Shown piece by piece: positions 46,829 through 56,725 of a stretch of DNA of 64,000 nucleotides (its first letter is position 1; every line of letters begins with the position of its first letter). A model generated the notes under the pieces. The model was given only the letters and a program-made list of their open reading frames with translations, was not told the DNA's origin and ran no database searches. The stretch spans positions 62,001 through 126,000 of the forward strand of contig NZ_CAJQUM010000001.1 of assembly GCF_907163265.1 (NCBI RefSeq), in the 5' to 3' direction. The position numbers were made by a program, and so were the translations under genes. This DNA comes from Georgfuchsia toluolica. GTDB lineage: Bacteria > Pseudomonadota > Gammaproteobacteria > Burkholderiales > Rhodocyclaceae.

Positions 46829-49117
46829 ATGAAAAAAACCGTTATGGCGGGGCTGTTATCAGCCTTGTTTGCTTCCTCAGCCAGTGCATTCGAGCCTTTC
46901 GTCGTCAAGGACATTCGAGTCGAAGGTATCCAGCGCACTGAAGCCGGCACCGTATTTGGTTATCTGCCGGTCAAGGTCGGCGAAACGATGACCGATGAAA
47001 AAGCGGCACAGGCGGTCAAGGCCTTGTTCGCCACCGGATTCTTCAAGGATGTGCGGCTCGAAATCGACAATAACGTGCTTGTTGTCGTCATCGACGAGCG
47101 GCCGGCGATTGCCTCCATTACGTTTTCCGGCATGAAGGCGCTGGACGGCGACCAGCTCAAGAAGTCGATGCGCGATATCGGCATGGCGGAGTCGCGGATT
47201 TTCGACCGCGCCCTGCTCGATAGTGCCGAGAAGGAAATCAAGCGCGTCTATCTCTCGCGCGGCTACTACGCCGCCAACGTGACGACGACGGTAACGCCGC
47301 TGGAACGCAATCGCGTCGGCATCAGTTTCACCGTCGATGAAGGCGAGATCGCCAAAATCAAGCAGATCAACATCATCGGCGCCAAGGCGTTCAAGGAGTC
47401 GGATCTGCTGGATCGTTTCACGCTGAGGACGCCGGGCTGGATGACCTGGTACACCAAGAACGATCAGTACTCGAAGCAGAAGCTTTCGGGGGATATAGAA
47501 ACGCTGCGTTCCTTCTATCTCGACAACGGCTATCTCGAGTTCGAGCTCGAGTCGTCGCAGGTATCGATTTCTCCCGACAAGCGCGATATCTACATCACCA
47601 TCAGCATCAAGGAAGATGCGAAGTACACCGTTTCAGGAATCAAATTGGCGGGCAATCTGCTGTTGCCAGAAGCCGAGTTGAAGAAGCTGGTCACCATTAC
47701 GGCGGGCGAAACCTATTCGCGGCAAAAGCTCAACGACAGCACCAAGGCCATCAGCGAACGCCTGGGAAATGAAGGCTATGCCTTTGCCAACGTCAATGTG
47801 GCGCCGGAACTGGATCACGAAAAACATAGCGCCGCGTTTATCATATTCATCGACCCGGGCCGCCGCGTTTATGTGCGACAGGTCAACGTGGTTGGCAACA
47901 CGCACACCCGCGATGAAGTCATCCGCCGCGAAGTGCGGCAGATGGAAGCCAGCTGGTATGACGGTACCAAGATCAACCGTTCCAAGTCGCGTGTGGACAA
48001 ACTCGGTTATTTCGAGGAAGTGGCGGTTGAAACGCCGCCGGTGCCAGGTTCTACTGACCAAGTGGATTTCAACGTAAAGGTAAAGGAAAAACCGACCGGC
48101 AGCGTCACGCTGGGCGCGGGGTTCGCCAGTTCCGAAGGCCTGATTCTTTCCGGCTCGATTCAGCAGGACAATATTTTCGGTAGCGGCAAAAGTATCGCGG
48201 TTCAGGTAAACACCTCGAAGTCGAACTCAGTCCTTTCCCTGTCCTATACCAACCCCTACTACACCATCGACGGCGTCAGCCGCGGCTTCGATGTTTATCA
48301 GCGCAAAACGGATACTGGTAAATTAAGCTCATTGGCGGCGTATGGGGTGTCGTCCTTCGGCGGCGGGGTTCGTTATGGGGTGCCGCTTTCCGAAGAAGAT
48401 GGCGTGTCTTTCGGGTTGGCGGCGGATTCGAGCAAAATCGATTTGACCGCGTTTAGCCCCCTGATCTATCAAAACTACGTCGCACAGAATGGTTCCGAAT
48501 TTTCAACGATCCGCGCTTCCGCCGGTTTTGGCCAGGACTCGGTCGACAGCCGCATATATCCAACCAAGGGCCGCATCCAGCGCGTCGGTCTGGAGACTAC
48601 AGTGCCAGGCGGGACGGGGGCGTTAAAATACGCGCGTGCTAACTACCAGTATCAGGTTTTCTATCCGCTGTCGCGCATCTTTACCCTGATGCTGAACGGC
48701 GAAGCGAGCGTGGCGTCGGGCTATGGCGGCAAGGAGATGCCGTTCTGGCTCAATTACTATGCTGGCGGCATCGGGTCGGTGCGCGGCTTCGAGAATGGCA
48801 CCCTGGGTCCCTTTGATGCAGCAACGGGCGAATATCTCGGCGGCACGCGCCGTCTTGTCGGCAATGCCGAGGTATTGTTCCCCATGCCGGGAATGGGCAC
48901 CGACAAGTCGCTCCGCTTGAGTGCCTTCCTCGATGCTGGCCAGATTTGGGGCAAGAGCCAGAGCATTGCCCTGGGCGATTTGCGTTTCAGCACCGGCCTG
49001 GCGTTTACCTGGTCTTCGCCGATGGGACCGCTGAAGTTCAGCCTGGCTCGCGCTCTCAAGAAAGAAACCAACGACAAGGTCCAACTGTTCCAGTTCCAGC
49101 TCGGTTCCGTGTTCTGA
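46829..49117 (+). CDS. bamA: Outer-membrane protein assembly factor BamA
   Basis: From ATG 46829 the protein has 762 residues with a signal peptide (MKKTVMAGLLSALFASSASA). Five POTRA domains (about 23-420) open with FVVKDIRVEGIQRTEAG. The C-terminal Omp85 barrel has the loop-6 motif in GGIGSVRGFENGTLGP and ends in an aromatic FQLGSVF. It is the core of the machine that inserts beta-barrel proteins. Confidence 0.98.
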   Translation: MKKTVMAGLLSALFASSASAFEPFVVKDIRVEGIQRTEAGTVFGYLPVKVGETMTDEKAAQAVKALFATGFFKDVRLEIDNNVLVVVIDERPAIASITFSGMKALDGDQLKKSMRDIGMAESRIFDRALLDSAEKEIKRVYLSRGYYAANVTTTVTPLERNRVGISFTVDEGEIAKIKQINIIGAKAFKESDLLDRFTLRTPGWMTWYTKNDQYSKQKLSGDIETLRSFYLDNGYLEFELESSQVSISPDKRDIYITISIKEDAKYTVSGIKLAGNLLLPEAELKKLVTITAGETYSRQKLNDSTKAISERLGNEGYAFANVNVAPELDHEKHSAAFIIFIDPGRRVYVRQVNVVGNTHTRDEVIRREVRQMEASWYDGTKINRSKSRVDKLGYFEEVAVETPPVPGSTDQVDFNVKVKEKPTGSVTLGAGFASSEGLILSGSIQQDNIFGSGKSIAVQVNTSKSNSVLSLSYTNPYYTIDGVSRGFDVYQRKTDTGKLSSLAAYGVSSFGGGVRYGVPLSEEDGVSFGLAADSSKIDLTAFSPLIYQNYVAQNGSEFSTIRASAGFGQDSVDSRIYPTKGRIQRVGLETTVPGGTGALKYARANYQYQVFYPLSRIFTLMLNGEASVASGYGGKEMPFWLNYYAGGIGSVRGFENGTLGPFDAATGEYLGGTRRLVGNAEVLFPMPGMGTDKSLRLSAFLDAGQIWGKSQSIALGDLRFSTGLAFTWSSPMGPLKFSLARALKKETNDKVQLFQFQLGSVF

Positions 49118-49133
49118 CGTAAGGAGACACAAG

Positions 49134-49640
49134 TTGAAGCATAAATACCTACTTCTCGCAGCGCTGGCTATCCTCTCCTTGCCAGCGGTGGCCGATGTGC
49201 GGATCGGCGTGATCAACATGGAGCGCGTCATGCGCGACTCCGAGCCAGCGAAGAAAGCAGCAATCAAGCTGGAAAAGGAATTCAAGAAACGCAGCCAGGA
49301 ACTCGACAAAGGCCGGGAACAGGCTCAGGCATTGCAGGAAGACCTGCAAAAAAATGGCGCCACCATGCCCGACTCGGTTCGTGCCGCCAAGAGCAAGGAG
49401 TTGTCCGATATGTCGCGCGACTTGCAACGCAAGCAGCGGGAGTACAACGAAGACCTGAATACGCGTCGCAACGAGGAACTCCAATCCTTTGTTGAGAGAA
49501 CCAACAGCGTGATCCGCGCGATGGCTGAAAAGGAGAATTTTGACTTGATGATTATGCAGGAAATTATCTATGCCAGCCCGCGTATTGACATCACCGACAA
49601 GGTGATCAAGGCGCTGAGCGAACCTGCTCCAGCCAAATAA
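49134..49640 (+). CDS. skp: Periplasmic chaperone Skp (OmpH)
   Basis: The start is a TTG at 49134, behind AAGGAG at 49121-49126. The 168-residue product has a signal peptide (MKHKYLLLAALAILSLPAVA). The mature protein starts DVRIGVINMERVMRDSEPAK and is mostly a long charged coiled coil (KLEKEFKKRSQELDKGREQA), as in Skp. It carries unfolded outer-membrane proteins to BamA, its upstream neighbour. Confidence 0.95.
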   Translation: MKHKYLLLAALAILSLPAVADVRIGVINMERVMRDSEPAKKAAIKLEKEFKKRSQELDKGREQAQALQEDLQKNGATMPDSVRAAKSKELSDMSRDLQRKQREYNEDLNTRRNEELQSFVERTNSVIRAMAEKENFDLMIMQEIIYASPRIDITDKVIKALSEPAPAK

Positions 49641-49658
49641 GCCCCGGCAAGCGCGACT

Positions 49659-50690
49659 GTGATCACCGTCACTCTCGCAGAGATCATCGCTCGTCTGGGC
49701 GGCGAGGTCAGGGGCAAGGACTCGACCCGGATCAGCCGTATCGCAACGCTGGAAAATGCAGGGCAGGAGACGATCGCATTTCTTTCCAATCCGAAATACC
49801 AGAAACAACTCAGTCAGACCCGCGCCTCGGCCGTCATTGTCGCGCCGGATTTCGCCGGGCAGAGCCCGGTTCCCTGCATCATTACGCCGCAGCCCTATCT
49901 TTACTTTGCACGCTTGGCGCAGTGGCTGAATCCGCCGCCGCGTCCGGCGCCAGGACTGCACCCGACAGCAAGCTCTGAATCCGTCGTGCCATCCTCGGTG
50001 TCGGTCGGGCCTGGCGCGCGTGTCGGTCGCGGCGTCAAACTGGGAACCAGCGTGATGATTGGCCCCGGATGCGTTATTGGCGATGGCGCCGAGATCGGTG
50101 ACGATTGCATATTACATGCAGCCTGTACGTTCTATGCGGGTACCCGCATCGGACGACGCGCCATTGTCCATTCGGGCGCAGTTATTGGCGCCGACGGTTT
50201 CGGTTTTGCCCGCGAACAGGATGGCAGCTGGGTCAAGATTCCGCAAACCGGCGGGGTCTGGATCGGCGACGATGTCGAGATCGGCGCCAGCACCTGCATC
50301 GATCGCGGAGCGATCGAGGATACGGTGATCGAGGACGGCGTCAAGCTCGACAACCAGATCCAGATTGCCCACAATGTTCATATCGGCGCGCATACCGCAA
50401 TTGCGGGTTGCACCGGCATTGCCGGTAGCGCCATCATCGGCAAGCGCTGCACCATTGCCGGCGCCTGCAATATCATCGGCCATATCGAGATCGCCGACGA
50501 TGTAAATATCTTGGTGGCTTCGATAATCACCAAGTCCATATCCCGTCCCGGCACCTACGCCGGGGCGGTGCCCTCACAACCATACGCCGACTGGCTGCAA
50601 AACTACTCCCACCTGCGTCATTTGGACGGCATGGCGGATAAAATACGCCGTCTCGAAAAACGTCTTACTGAATTAGAGAAATCGAAATGA
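49659..50690 (+). CDS. lpxD: UDP-3-O-acyl-glucosamine N-acyltransferase LpxD
   Basis: The 343-residue enzyme adds the second acyl chain in lipid A synthesis. It has an N-terminal uridine-binding domain ([20 protein letters not shown]) and a left-handed beta-helix of hexapeptide repeats (about 115-300). The catalytic-His region is [20 protein letters not shown]. The start is a GTG (49659) with a poor ribosome site. It overlaps fabZ by four bases. Confidence 0.97.
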   Translation: MITVTLAEIIARLGGEVRGKDSTRISRIATLENAGQETIAFLSNPKYQKQLSQTRASAVIVAPDFAGQSPVPCIITPQPYLYFARLAQWLNPPPRPAPGLHPTASSESVVPSSVSVGPGARVGRGVKLGTSVMIGPGCVIGDGAEIGDDCILHAACTFYAGTRIGRRAIVHSGAVIGADGFGFAREQDGSWVKIPQTGGVWIGDDVEIGASTCIDRGAIEDTVIEDGVKLDNQIQIAHNVHIGAHTAIAGCTGIAGSAIIGKRCTIAGACNIIGHIEIADDVNILVASIITKSISRPGTYAGAVPSQPYADWLQNYSHLRHLDGMADKIRRLEKRLTELEKSK

Positions 50691-51133
50691 CTACCATGGA
50701 CATCCATCAGATTCTGGAACATCTGCCGCACCGCTATCCCTTCCTGCTGGTTGATCGCGTGCTCGACATCGTGCCTGGCGAGAAAATCCGCGTGCTCAAG
50801 AACGTCACCATGAACGAGCCCTTTTTTCCCGGTCACTACCCACATCATCCCGTAATGCCCGGGGTATTGATCATCGAAGCGCTGGCGCAGGCGGCGGCCC
50901 TTCTCTCGTTCAATACCATGGGCAGCAAGCCGGATGAAAATTCGGTGGTCTACTTTGTCGGGATCGATAATGCTCGATTCAAGAGTCCGGTGAGTCCTGG
51001 CGACCAATTGATTCTGGAAGTCTCGATCCTGCTCAGGAAGCGCGGTATCTGGAAGTTTGCCGCCAAGGCGTCGGTCGATGGACAGACCGCCGCGGAAGCC
51101 GAGCTGATGTGCACACTGCGAACCATAGAATGA
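50687..51133 (+). CDS. fabZ: 3-hydroxyacyl-ACP dehydratase FabZ
   Basis: The 148-residue hot-dog-fold enzyme has [20 protein letters not shown] and the active-site segment [20 protein letters not shown] (catalytic His and Glu). It dehydrates 3-hydroxyacyl-ACP in fatty acid synthesis and competes with lipid A enzymes for substrate, hence its place between lpxD and lpxA. Confidence 0.98.
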   Translation: MTTMDIHQILEHLPHRYPFLLVDRVLDIVPGEKIRVLKNVTMNEPFFPGHYPHHPVMPGVLIIEALAQAAALLSFNTMGSKPDENSVVYFVGIDNARFKSPVSPGDQLILEVSILLRKRGIWKFAAKASVDGQTAAEAELMCTLRTIE

Positions 51134-51915
51134 GCGGTTTGAATTCCATTCATTCCACTGCAATTGTTCATCCCGCCGCCAGACTCGGTAGTGACGTAGC
51201 GGTTGGCGCCTATTCGATCGTGGGTGAACACGTCGAAATTGGCGACAACACATCGATCGGTCCTCATGTTGTGGTCGAAGGTCATACCCGCATCGGACGC
51301 GACAACCGGATTTTTCAGTTCTGTTCCATCGGCGCCGCGCCGCAGGACAAGAAATATGCTGGCGAACCGACACGCCTCGAAATCGGCGATCGCAATACGA
51401 TCCGCGAATTCTGCACCTTCAATTGCGGCACCGCGCAGGATGTCGGAGTGACGCGCCTCGGTAATGACAATTGGATCATGGCCTACGTTCATCTGGCGCA
51501 TGACTGCCAGGTCGGCGACAACACCATTTTTGCCAACAATGCCACGCTGGGCGGCCATGTGCACATTGGCGACTGGGCAATTCTTGGCGGTTTTGTGGGA
51601 GTGCACCAGTTCGGTCGCATCGGTGCGCATAGCTTCAATGGTTTTGGCAGCATGCTGACTCAGGATGTGCCGCCCTATGTCACGGTATCCGGCAACCCCG
51701 CCAGTCCGCATGGCATCAACAGCGAAGGGCTGAAGCGGCGTGGCTTTTCGCCGGAAACCATCGCGGCGATCAAGCGCGCCTACAAGACGCTTTACAAGTC
51801 CGGGCTCAGGCTTGAAGAGGCTCGTGCTGCAATCGAAGCTGAAGTATCCGCATATCCGGAGTTGTCCATTCTCGTCCAGTTCCTTGCCGAATCCGGGCGG
51901 GGCATCATTCGCTGA
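51130..51915 (+). CDS. lpxA: UDP-GlcNAc O-acyltransferase LpxA
   Basis: From ATG 51130, which overlaps the fabZ stop, the protein has 261 residues. It begins [20 protein letters not shown] and is built of hexapeptide repeats. It has the catalytic-His region [20 protein letters not shown] and [20 protein letters not shown]. The C-terminal helical part is complete. It catalyses the first step of lipid A synthesis. Confidence 0.97.
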   Translation: MSGLNSIHSTAIVHPAARLGSDVAVGAYSIVGEHVEIGDNTSIGPHVVVEGHTRIGRDNRIFQFCSIGAAPQDKKYAGEPTRLEIGDRNTIREFCTFNCGTAQDVGVTRLGNDNWIMAYVHLAHDCQVGDNTIFANNATLGGHVHIGDWAILGGFVGVHQFGRIGAHSFNGFGSMLTQDVPPYVTVSGNPASPHGINSEGLKRRGFSPETIAAIKRAYKTLYKSGLRLEEARAAIEAEVSAYPELSILVQFLAESGRGIIR

Positions 51916-53085
51916 ATGAAAGCGCCGCGAATTGCGCTGGTCGCTGGCGAGGCTTCCGGCGATTTGCTGGCGGCTCACCTGATCGCAGCACTCAAGCAGA
52001 AATTTCCGCAAGCTACATTTTGTGGCATCGGCGGGCCCAAGATGGAGGCCACCGGCTTCGAGGCCTGGTGGCCTGCCGAAAAGCTCGCCGTGCGGGGGTA
52101 TGCTGAAGTACTGCGGCATTATCGCGAGATCGCCGCTATCCGTCGCAAGCTACTCAAGCACCTGCTCGACGACCCGCCCGATATCCTGATCGGCGTCGAT
52201 GCGCCGGACTTCAACTTGTGGCTGGAGAAACGCGTCAAGGCGGCGGGCATTCCCGCCGTGCATTTCGTCGGTCCTTCGGTCTGGGCCTGGCGGCGCGGCC
52301 GCCTCAAGAAAATCGGCCGCTCGGTGTCGCGCATCCTCGCCCTGTTTCCTTTCGAGCCACCGCTTTACGAGCAGCACGGCATTCCCGTCAGCTATGTCGG
52401 GCACCCGCTGGCTGATGTAATCTCCTTGCAAATCACGAAGGAATCCGTGCGCGAGCGTCTCGGGGTAAAGGCCGGGCCTGTGTTTGCGCTGTTGCCCGGC
52501 AGCCGCCAGTCAGAGCTGGCCTATATGGCCGATACATTTATTGATACGGCAAAGCTGCTGCAGCGGCGATTTCCCCAAGCTGCCTTTCTGGTGCCGCTGG
52601 TGTCACGCGAGACACGCAACCAATTCGAGGAAGCCATGTGGCAGCGCGGCGCGCAGGAACTGCCATTCAAGCTGTTGTTCGGCCATGCGCAGGATGCGTT
52701 GGCGGCTTGCGACGTGGCCCTGGTCGCGAGCGGCACGGCGACGCTTGAAGCGGCGCTGATCAAGCGGCCGATGGTGATTGCCTACCGCATGTCGCGCTGG
52801 TCATGGCAACTGATGAAGCGCATGGGTTATCAGCCCTGGGTCGGCCTGCCCAACATTCTGGCCGGACGGTTTGTGGTGCCTGAATTCCTGCAGGATGAAG
52901 CGACGCCGGAAAATCTGGCGCAGGCCATGGGCAATCTGGTGAGCGAAAAGAAACTGGTGGCGGAAATCGAGCGGGTATTCGGCGACATTCATGTGCGCTT
53001 GCGCCAGGACACCGCGGCAAAGGCCGCCGTGGCCATTGCCGACACGCTGGAAAATGCGCGGGCCGACAGGATGGCCCGTGCATGA
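51916..53085 (+). CDS. lpxB: Lipid-A-disaccharide synthase LpxB
   Basis: The 389-residue glycosyltransferase starts directly after the lpxA stop. It has [20 protein letters not shown] at the N-terminus, [35 protein letters not shown] and [20 protein letters not shown], the family signatures. It joins UDP-diacyl-GlcN and lipid X. It overlaps rnhB by four bases. Confidence 0.97.
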   Translation: MKAPRIALVAGEASGDLLAAHLIAALKQKFPQATFCGIGGPKMEATGFEAWWPAEKLAVRGYAEVLRHYREIAAIRRKLLKHLLDDPPDILIGVDAPDFNLWLEKRVKAAGIPAVHFVGPSVWAWRRGRLKKIGRSVSRILALFPFEPPLYEQHGIPVSYVGHPLADVISLQITKESVRERLGVKAGPVFALLPGSRQSELAYMADTFIDTAKLLQRRFPQAAFLVPLVSRETRNQFEEAMWQRGAQELPFKLLFGHAQDALAACDVALVASGTATLEAALIKRPMVIAYRMSRWSWQLMKRMGYQPWVGLPNILAGRFVVPEFLQDEATPENLAQAMGNLVSEKKLVAEIERVFGDIHVRLRQDTAAKAAVAIADTLENARADRMARA

Positions 53086-53696
53086 ATTCTGCTCTTATCT
53101 GCGGTGTCGATGAAGCGGGGCGGGGACCGTTGGCCGGTGCCGTGTTCGCCGCCGCAGTCATTCTGGATCCTGCGGCGCCCATTGCCGGCCTGAAGGATTC
53201 CAAGCAGCTTAGCGAACGCAGGCGCGATCATTTGGCGGCCTTGATCCGCAAACAGGCGTTGGCCTGGAGTATCGCCGTCGCATCCATTGAGGAAATCGAT
53301 ACGCTGAATATTCATCACGCCACGCTATTGGCCATGCAGCGCGCTGTTGAAGGGCTGGCCATTGCTCCCGGCGAGGTGTTGGTCGACGGCTTGTATTGTC
53401 CCCCTGTAGCGTATGCAGCGCGCCCCATCGTCAAGGGCGATGCGCTGGTGGCCGAGATCTCGGCGGCGTCCATTCTGGCCAAGACCGCGCGCGATGTCGA
53501 AATGCGCCAACTCGATCAGCGCTTTCCGCAATACGGCTTCGCCCGGCATAAGGGCTATCCAACCAAAGCGCATATCGAGGCCTTGCGCCGCCATGGCGTC
53601 AGCAGCGTACATCGACGCAGCTATGCGCCGGTGGCGGAACTGATTGATCTAACGCGCATGGTTGTCAGCGCCACCCCTGAGCATGAAAGAGCGTAA
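53082..53696 (+). CDS. rnhB: Ribonuclease HII
   Basis: The 204-residue enzyme removes ribonucleotides from DNA. It has [20 protein letters not shown] (first acidic residues), [32 protein letters not shown] and [17 protein letters not shown]. Its stop codon lies inside the first bases of a dispersed repeat, so its last few residues may have been reshaped by that insertion. Confidence 0.97.
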   Translation: MNSALICGVDEAGRGPLAGAVFAAAVILDPAAPIAGLKDSKQLSERRRDHLAALIRKQALAWSIAVASIEEIDTLNIHHATLLAMQRAVEGLAIAPGEVLVDGLYCPPVAYAARPIVKGDALVAEISAASILAKTARDVEMRQLDQRFPQYGFARHKGYPTKAHIEALRRHGVSSVHRRSYAPVAELIDLTRMVVSATPEHERA

Positions 53697-53830
53697 AGGC
53701 GAATTGAACGCCCCCCGTTCCCGCTCCAAGGCGGGGCTATTGATTGGCTCGCTGCGCTCGATTTGCACGAGGAGCACCGTTTCTTGGTCGTGGTTAGTTT
53801 TCGCGACTATGCCGCTTGCCTGTTTTTCGC
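53692..53830. repeat. Dispersed repeat upstream of the RNA methyltransferase gene (second family, copy 2)
   Basis: It opens CGTAAAGGCGAATTGA across the rnhB stop codon and ends GCCGCTTGCCTGTTTTTCGC, six bases before the next start codon. CCCGCTCCAAGGCGGGGC can form a hairpin. The blocks align with 23450-23666 in the same orientation, where an extra internal segment makes that copy longer. Confidence 0.7.
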
Positions 53831-53836
53831 GCTAAC

Positions 53837-54604
53837 ATGAAATCGATCAGCTCGCGCGACAATCCCGCCTACAAAAAACTGCTCAGGCTGGCCGGGGATG
53901 CGCGGGAATGCCGCAAGCAGGGCCGCACCTTGATCGATGGCCCGCACCTGGTTGCCGCGTACCGCGCGCAGCTTGGACTGCCGGAACAGCTTCTGGTCAG
54001 CGAATCCGGCGCCAATCATCGCGAAATACAGGACTTGATCGATGCGCATGCCGGCAGTGATGTCGTGCTGCTGAAAGATCCGCTGTTCAAGGCTCTGAGC
54101 GGCGTCGATGCGCCGCTGGGTATCGCTGCCGTGATTCGCATCCCGCAGGAAACGCCCGCATTCACGGGCGGCAGTTGCGTGCTGCTCGATGCCATACAGG
54201 ATGCCGGCAATGCCGGTTCCATCCTGCGCAGCAGTGCCGCAGCCGGCATCCGCGATATTTTTCTCGGTCCCGGCTGTGCCGGCGCATGGAGCCCGCGCGT
54301 GCTGCGCGCGGCGCAAGGCGCGCATTTTCGCCTGCGCATCCGCGAGTCGGCCGACCTTGGGCAGTTCCTGCGCGATTATCGGGGCAAGTCACTCGCGACC
54401 GTAGTCGGCGGCGGCGTTTCCATTTATGACATTAAATTGACAGGAGATATCGCCTGGATTTTCGGCAACGAGGGTTGCGGCGTCAGTCCGGTCCTGGCGG
54501 CGCTTGCCTCGCAACTCATCACCATTCCGCTGGCGACAGACATAGAGTCGTTAAACGTCGCGGCGGCAGCGGCCGTATGTTTGTTTGCAATAGCAAGAAA
54601 TTAA
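53837..54604 (+). CDS. TrmH/SpoU-family RNA 2'-O-methyltransferase
   Basis: From ATG 53837 the protein has 255 residues. An N-terminal substrate-binding domain (about 1-100; ISSRDNPAYKKLLRLAGDAR, CRKQGRTLIDGPHLV) precedes a SPOUT domain with LLDAIQDAGNAGSILRSSAA, IFGNEGCGVS and PLATDIESLNVAAAAAVCLF. These are the three SpoU motifs that form the knotted SAM site. The target RNA is not certain; it resembles rRNA methylases of the RlmB/TsnR type. Confidence 0.92.
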   Translation: MKSISSRDNPAYKKLLRLAGDARECRKQGRTLIDGPHLVAAYRAQLGLPEQLLVSESGANHREIQDLIDAHAGSDVVLLKDPLFKALSGVDAPLGIAAVIRIPQETPAFTGGSCVLLDAIQDAGNAGSILRSSAAAGIRDIFLGPGCAGAWSPRVLRAAQGAHFRLRIRESADLGQFLRDYRGKSLATVVGGGVSIYDIKLTGDIAWIFGNEGCGVSPVLAALASQLITIPLATDIESLNVAAAAAVCLFAIARN

Positions 54605-54612
54605 CAACCTGT

Positions 54613-54622
54613 GGGGGGGGGG
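54613..54622 (+). promoter_or_regulatory. Ten-G tract at the ribosome site of the TonB receptor gene
   Basis: A run of ten G bases is followed by AGTC and ATG 54627. It forms the Shine-Dalgarno region and lies in the 22-base gap after the methyltransferase gene. G tracts of this length are prone to slippage during replication. Confidence 0.7.
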
Positions 54623-54626
54623 AGTC

Positions 54627-56648
54627 ATGGATATGCGTTTGGTAAAGTGGCCGGTCATCGCCTCGTGCCTCATTGCGGCGTTGCCGGCTTGCGCCGATGA
54701 GGGACTGGAGTCGGCGGATTTGCCCATCGTACTTACAGCGTCGCGCATGCGGCAGCCCCTGGCTGAAGCGCCGGCGGCTGTCACCGTTATTGATCGCGAC
54801 ATGATCGAGCATTCCGGCGTGCGTCAGATTGCCGATTTGCTGCGCTTTGTGCCGGGTACCGTGGTCGGCTACAACGACGGCAACTGGCCGGTTGTCACGT
54901 TGCGGGGGATGACGGGCACCTTTGCTTCCGGGGTACAGGTGCTGGTCGATGGCGTTTCCATTTATTCCCCGGTTTTCGGCGGCATGTTGTGGGCCGAGAT
55001 ACCGCTTTCGCTTGGCGACATCGAGCGCATCGAAGTCGTGCGCGGGCCCAATGCTGCCAGTTACGGCGCCAATTCCTTCCAGGGCGTGATAAACATCATC
55101 ACCCGCGATCCGGTTGCCGAGAATGCTACCGAATTGCTGGCCAATATCGGCGGGCTGGGAATTCGCGACGAAACTCTCCGCTTTACTGCGGGGCAGGGTG
55201 GCTGGCGTTATCGCGCGACATTGGGGCAGCGCTCCGACGATGGCTTCGCCAGTCGTCCCGATTCGATGCGCCTGAGCTATGCGAACCTGAAAATGGACTA
55301 CAGGGTCAGCGCGCGCGACAGCATCGGCATGTCATTGCGCGGCGCCGACAAGAACAAGCAAATCGGCGAATTTAATCCGATAGACCCGCAGAACCAGGCC
55401 CACCCCCAGACCGGTGGCAGTCTCGAATTCCAGACCCGCTGGAGCCATGCCGAATCCACCGACAACGAGTGGTGGGTTCAGTATTACCACCAGCAATTCA
55501 AGCAAAGCGATCATCTGTTGATGGATCTAAGGGCGCTTTATGCCCTGGTGCCGCCTTTGGCCCCGCTGGTGCCCTTTTTGCCGCCAGTACCCTTTGTGCT
55601 GGAACAGGATTATTCGACCTGGCGTGACGGCCTAGAATTGCAGTCGAATTCGCGCTGGTCCGAACATTTGCGTACGGTATGGGGAGCGGAGGTGCGCCGT
55701 GACGCAGCACGTTCGGGACGTTTGTTTGCCACCCATGAGGAGAAAACCCAATTCCTGACACGCGCTTTCGGCAATGTCGAATGGACTTTCGCCGATCAAT
55801 GGATGTTGCACTCGGGCGCGATGTTTGAACACAACACGTTTGCCAGCAGCGGTTGGTCGCCGCGCGTTGCCTTGATCCATGAGATCGCGCCTGGACATTC
55901 GCTACGTGCCAGCGTCAGCAGCGCGCGGCGAACCCCCAGCATGTATGAAAAAATAAGCAACTACGGTTTCAGTTTCCCGCTGCCTCCGCTGCCGGGCCTC
56001 CCTGCCAGCATTTCATATCCCATTGTGGCGGATAGTGGCAAGGTGGACTCTGAACGGGTTCGCTCAGGAGAGCTTGGCTATGTGTTCAGCATTCCTGAAG
56101 CGGCGCTTGGCGGCGATGTGCGCTGGTTTTGCGATCGTTACACCGGCCTGATCTCGTTCCAGGGGCAGGTCAAGTTTGTCAAGGGCGGCGATGCGGTTAA
56201 TCTGGACAAGGCCAAAACCACTGGCGTCGACCTGACCCTGCAATGGCAGCCGCTGACCGATACCCATGTTCGGCTCGCGGCGGCGCATACCGAAACCACC
56301 TCGGGCGATGATGGTAGCGAGTACAGTACCAGCGTGCCGCGCGACACGCTGTCCCTGCTGCTATCACATTCGTTCTTGGACGGATGGGAAGCGTCCGCCA
56401 ATTACCAGCGTGTCAGTGCGATGTTCTGGATCGATTCCGGACAAAAGAAAAAGAGCATGCCCGCCATCGATCATTTGAATATAAGGCTTGCTAAACGCAT
56501 AAATTTCGGCGAATATAGGGGGGAAATTGCCGGCGTCATGCAGAATGTCCTGAGTCATTATCGTGACTACTATTTGGGTAGTACGGCTGGAACACCGGAC
56601 AATGTTGCACGGCGAGTTGCCTTTTTACAGGTAAAGATCATCCACTGA
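54627..56648 (+). CDS. TonB-dependent outer-membrane receptor
   Basis: The 673-residue protein has a signal peptide (about 1-23) and a plug domain (about 35-165) with QIADLLRFVPGTVVGYNDGN, VDGVSIYSPVFGGM and LGDIERIEVVRGPNAASYGA, then NSFQGVINIITRDP. A C-terminal barrel follows with a terminal beta strand ending VAFLQVKIIH. The ligand cannot be told; the plug resembles cobalamin/siderophore-type receptors. No riboswitch or Fur-like box is seen in the tiny upstream gap. ATG 54633 is another possible start. Confidence 0.92.
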   Translation: MDMRLVKWPVIASCLIAALPACADEGLESADLPIVLTASRMRQPLAEAPAAVTVIDRDMIEHSGVRQIADLLRFVPGTVVGYNDGNWPVVTLRGMTGTFASGVQVLVDGVSIYSPVFGGMLWAEIPLSLGDIERIEVVRGPNAASYGANSFQGVINIITRDPVAENATELLANIGGLGIRDETLRFTAGQGGWRYRATLGQRSDDGFASRPDSMRLSYANLKMDYRVSARDSIGMSLRGADKNKQIGEFNPIDPQNQAHPQTGGSLEFQTRWSHAESTDNEWWVQYYHQQFKQSDHLLMDLRALYALVPPLAPLVPFLPPVPFVLEQDYSTWRDGLELQSNSRWSEHLRTVWGAEVRRDAARSGRLFATHEEKTQFLTRAFGNVEWTFADQWMLHSGAMFEHNTFASSGWSPRVALIHEIAPGHSLRASVSSARRTPSMYEKISNYGFSFPLPPLPGLPASISYPIVADSGKVDSERVRSGELGYVFSIPEAALGGDVRWFCDRYTGLISFQGQVKFVKGGDAVNLDKAKTTGVDLTLQWQPLTDTHVRLAAAHTETTSGDDGSEYSTSVPRDTLSLLLSHSFLDGWEASANYQRVSAMFWIDSGQKKKSMPAIDHLNIRLAKRINFGEYRGEIAGVMQNVLSHYRDYYLGSTAGTPDNVARRVAFLQVKIIH

Positions 56649-56725
56649 GTCCTGTTGTGCGCCAAGACTTCAGTTTTCCGGATTGTGCTTACAGCGGCGC
56701 CATCAGGAGCAACTGGAGGGCGGTG

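Noticed and set aside
50950-52119. 389-codon minus-strand frame opposite fabZ/lpxA/lpxB
   Set aside because: It is antisense to three certain lipid A genes; its hexapeptide-like periodicity comes from lpxA.
54600-54626. Riboswitch before the TonB receptor (cobalamin type)
   Set aside because: The gap is only 22 bases and the upstream DNA codes for the methyltransferase.
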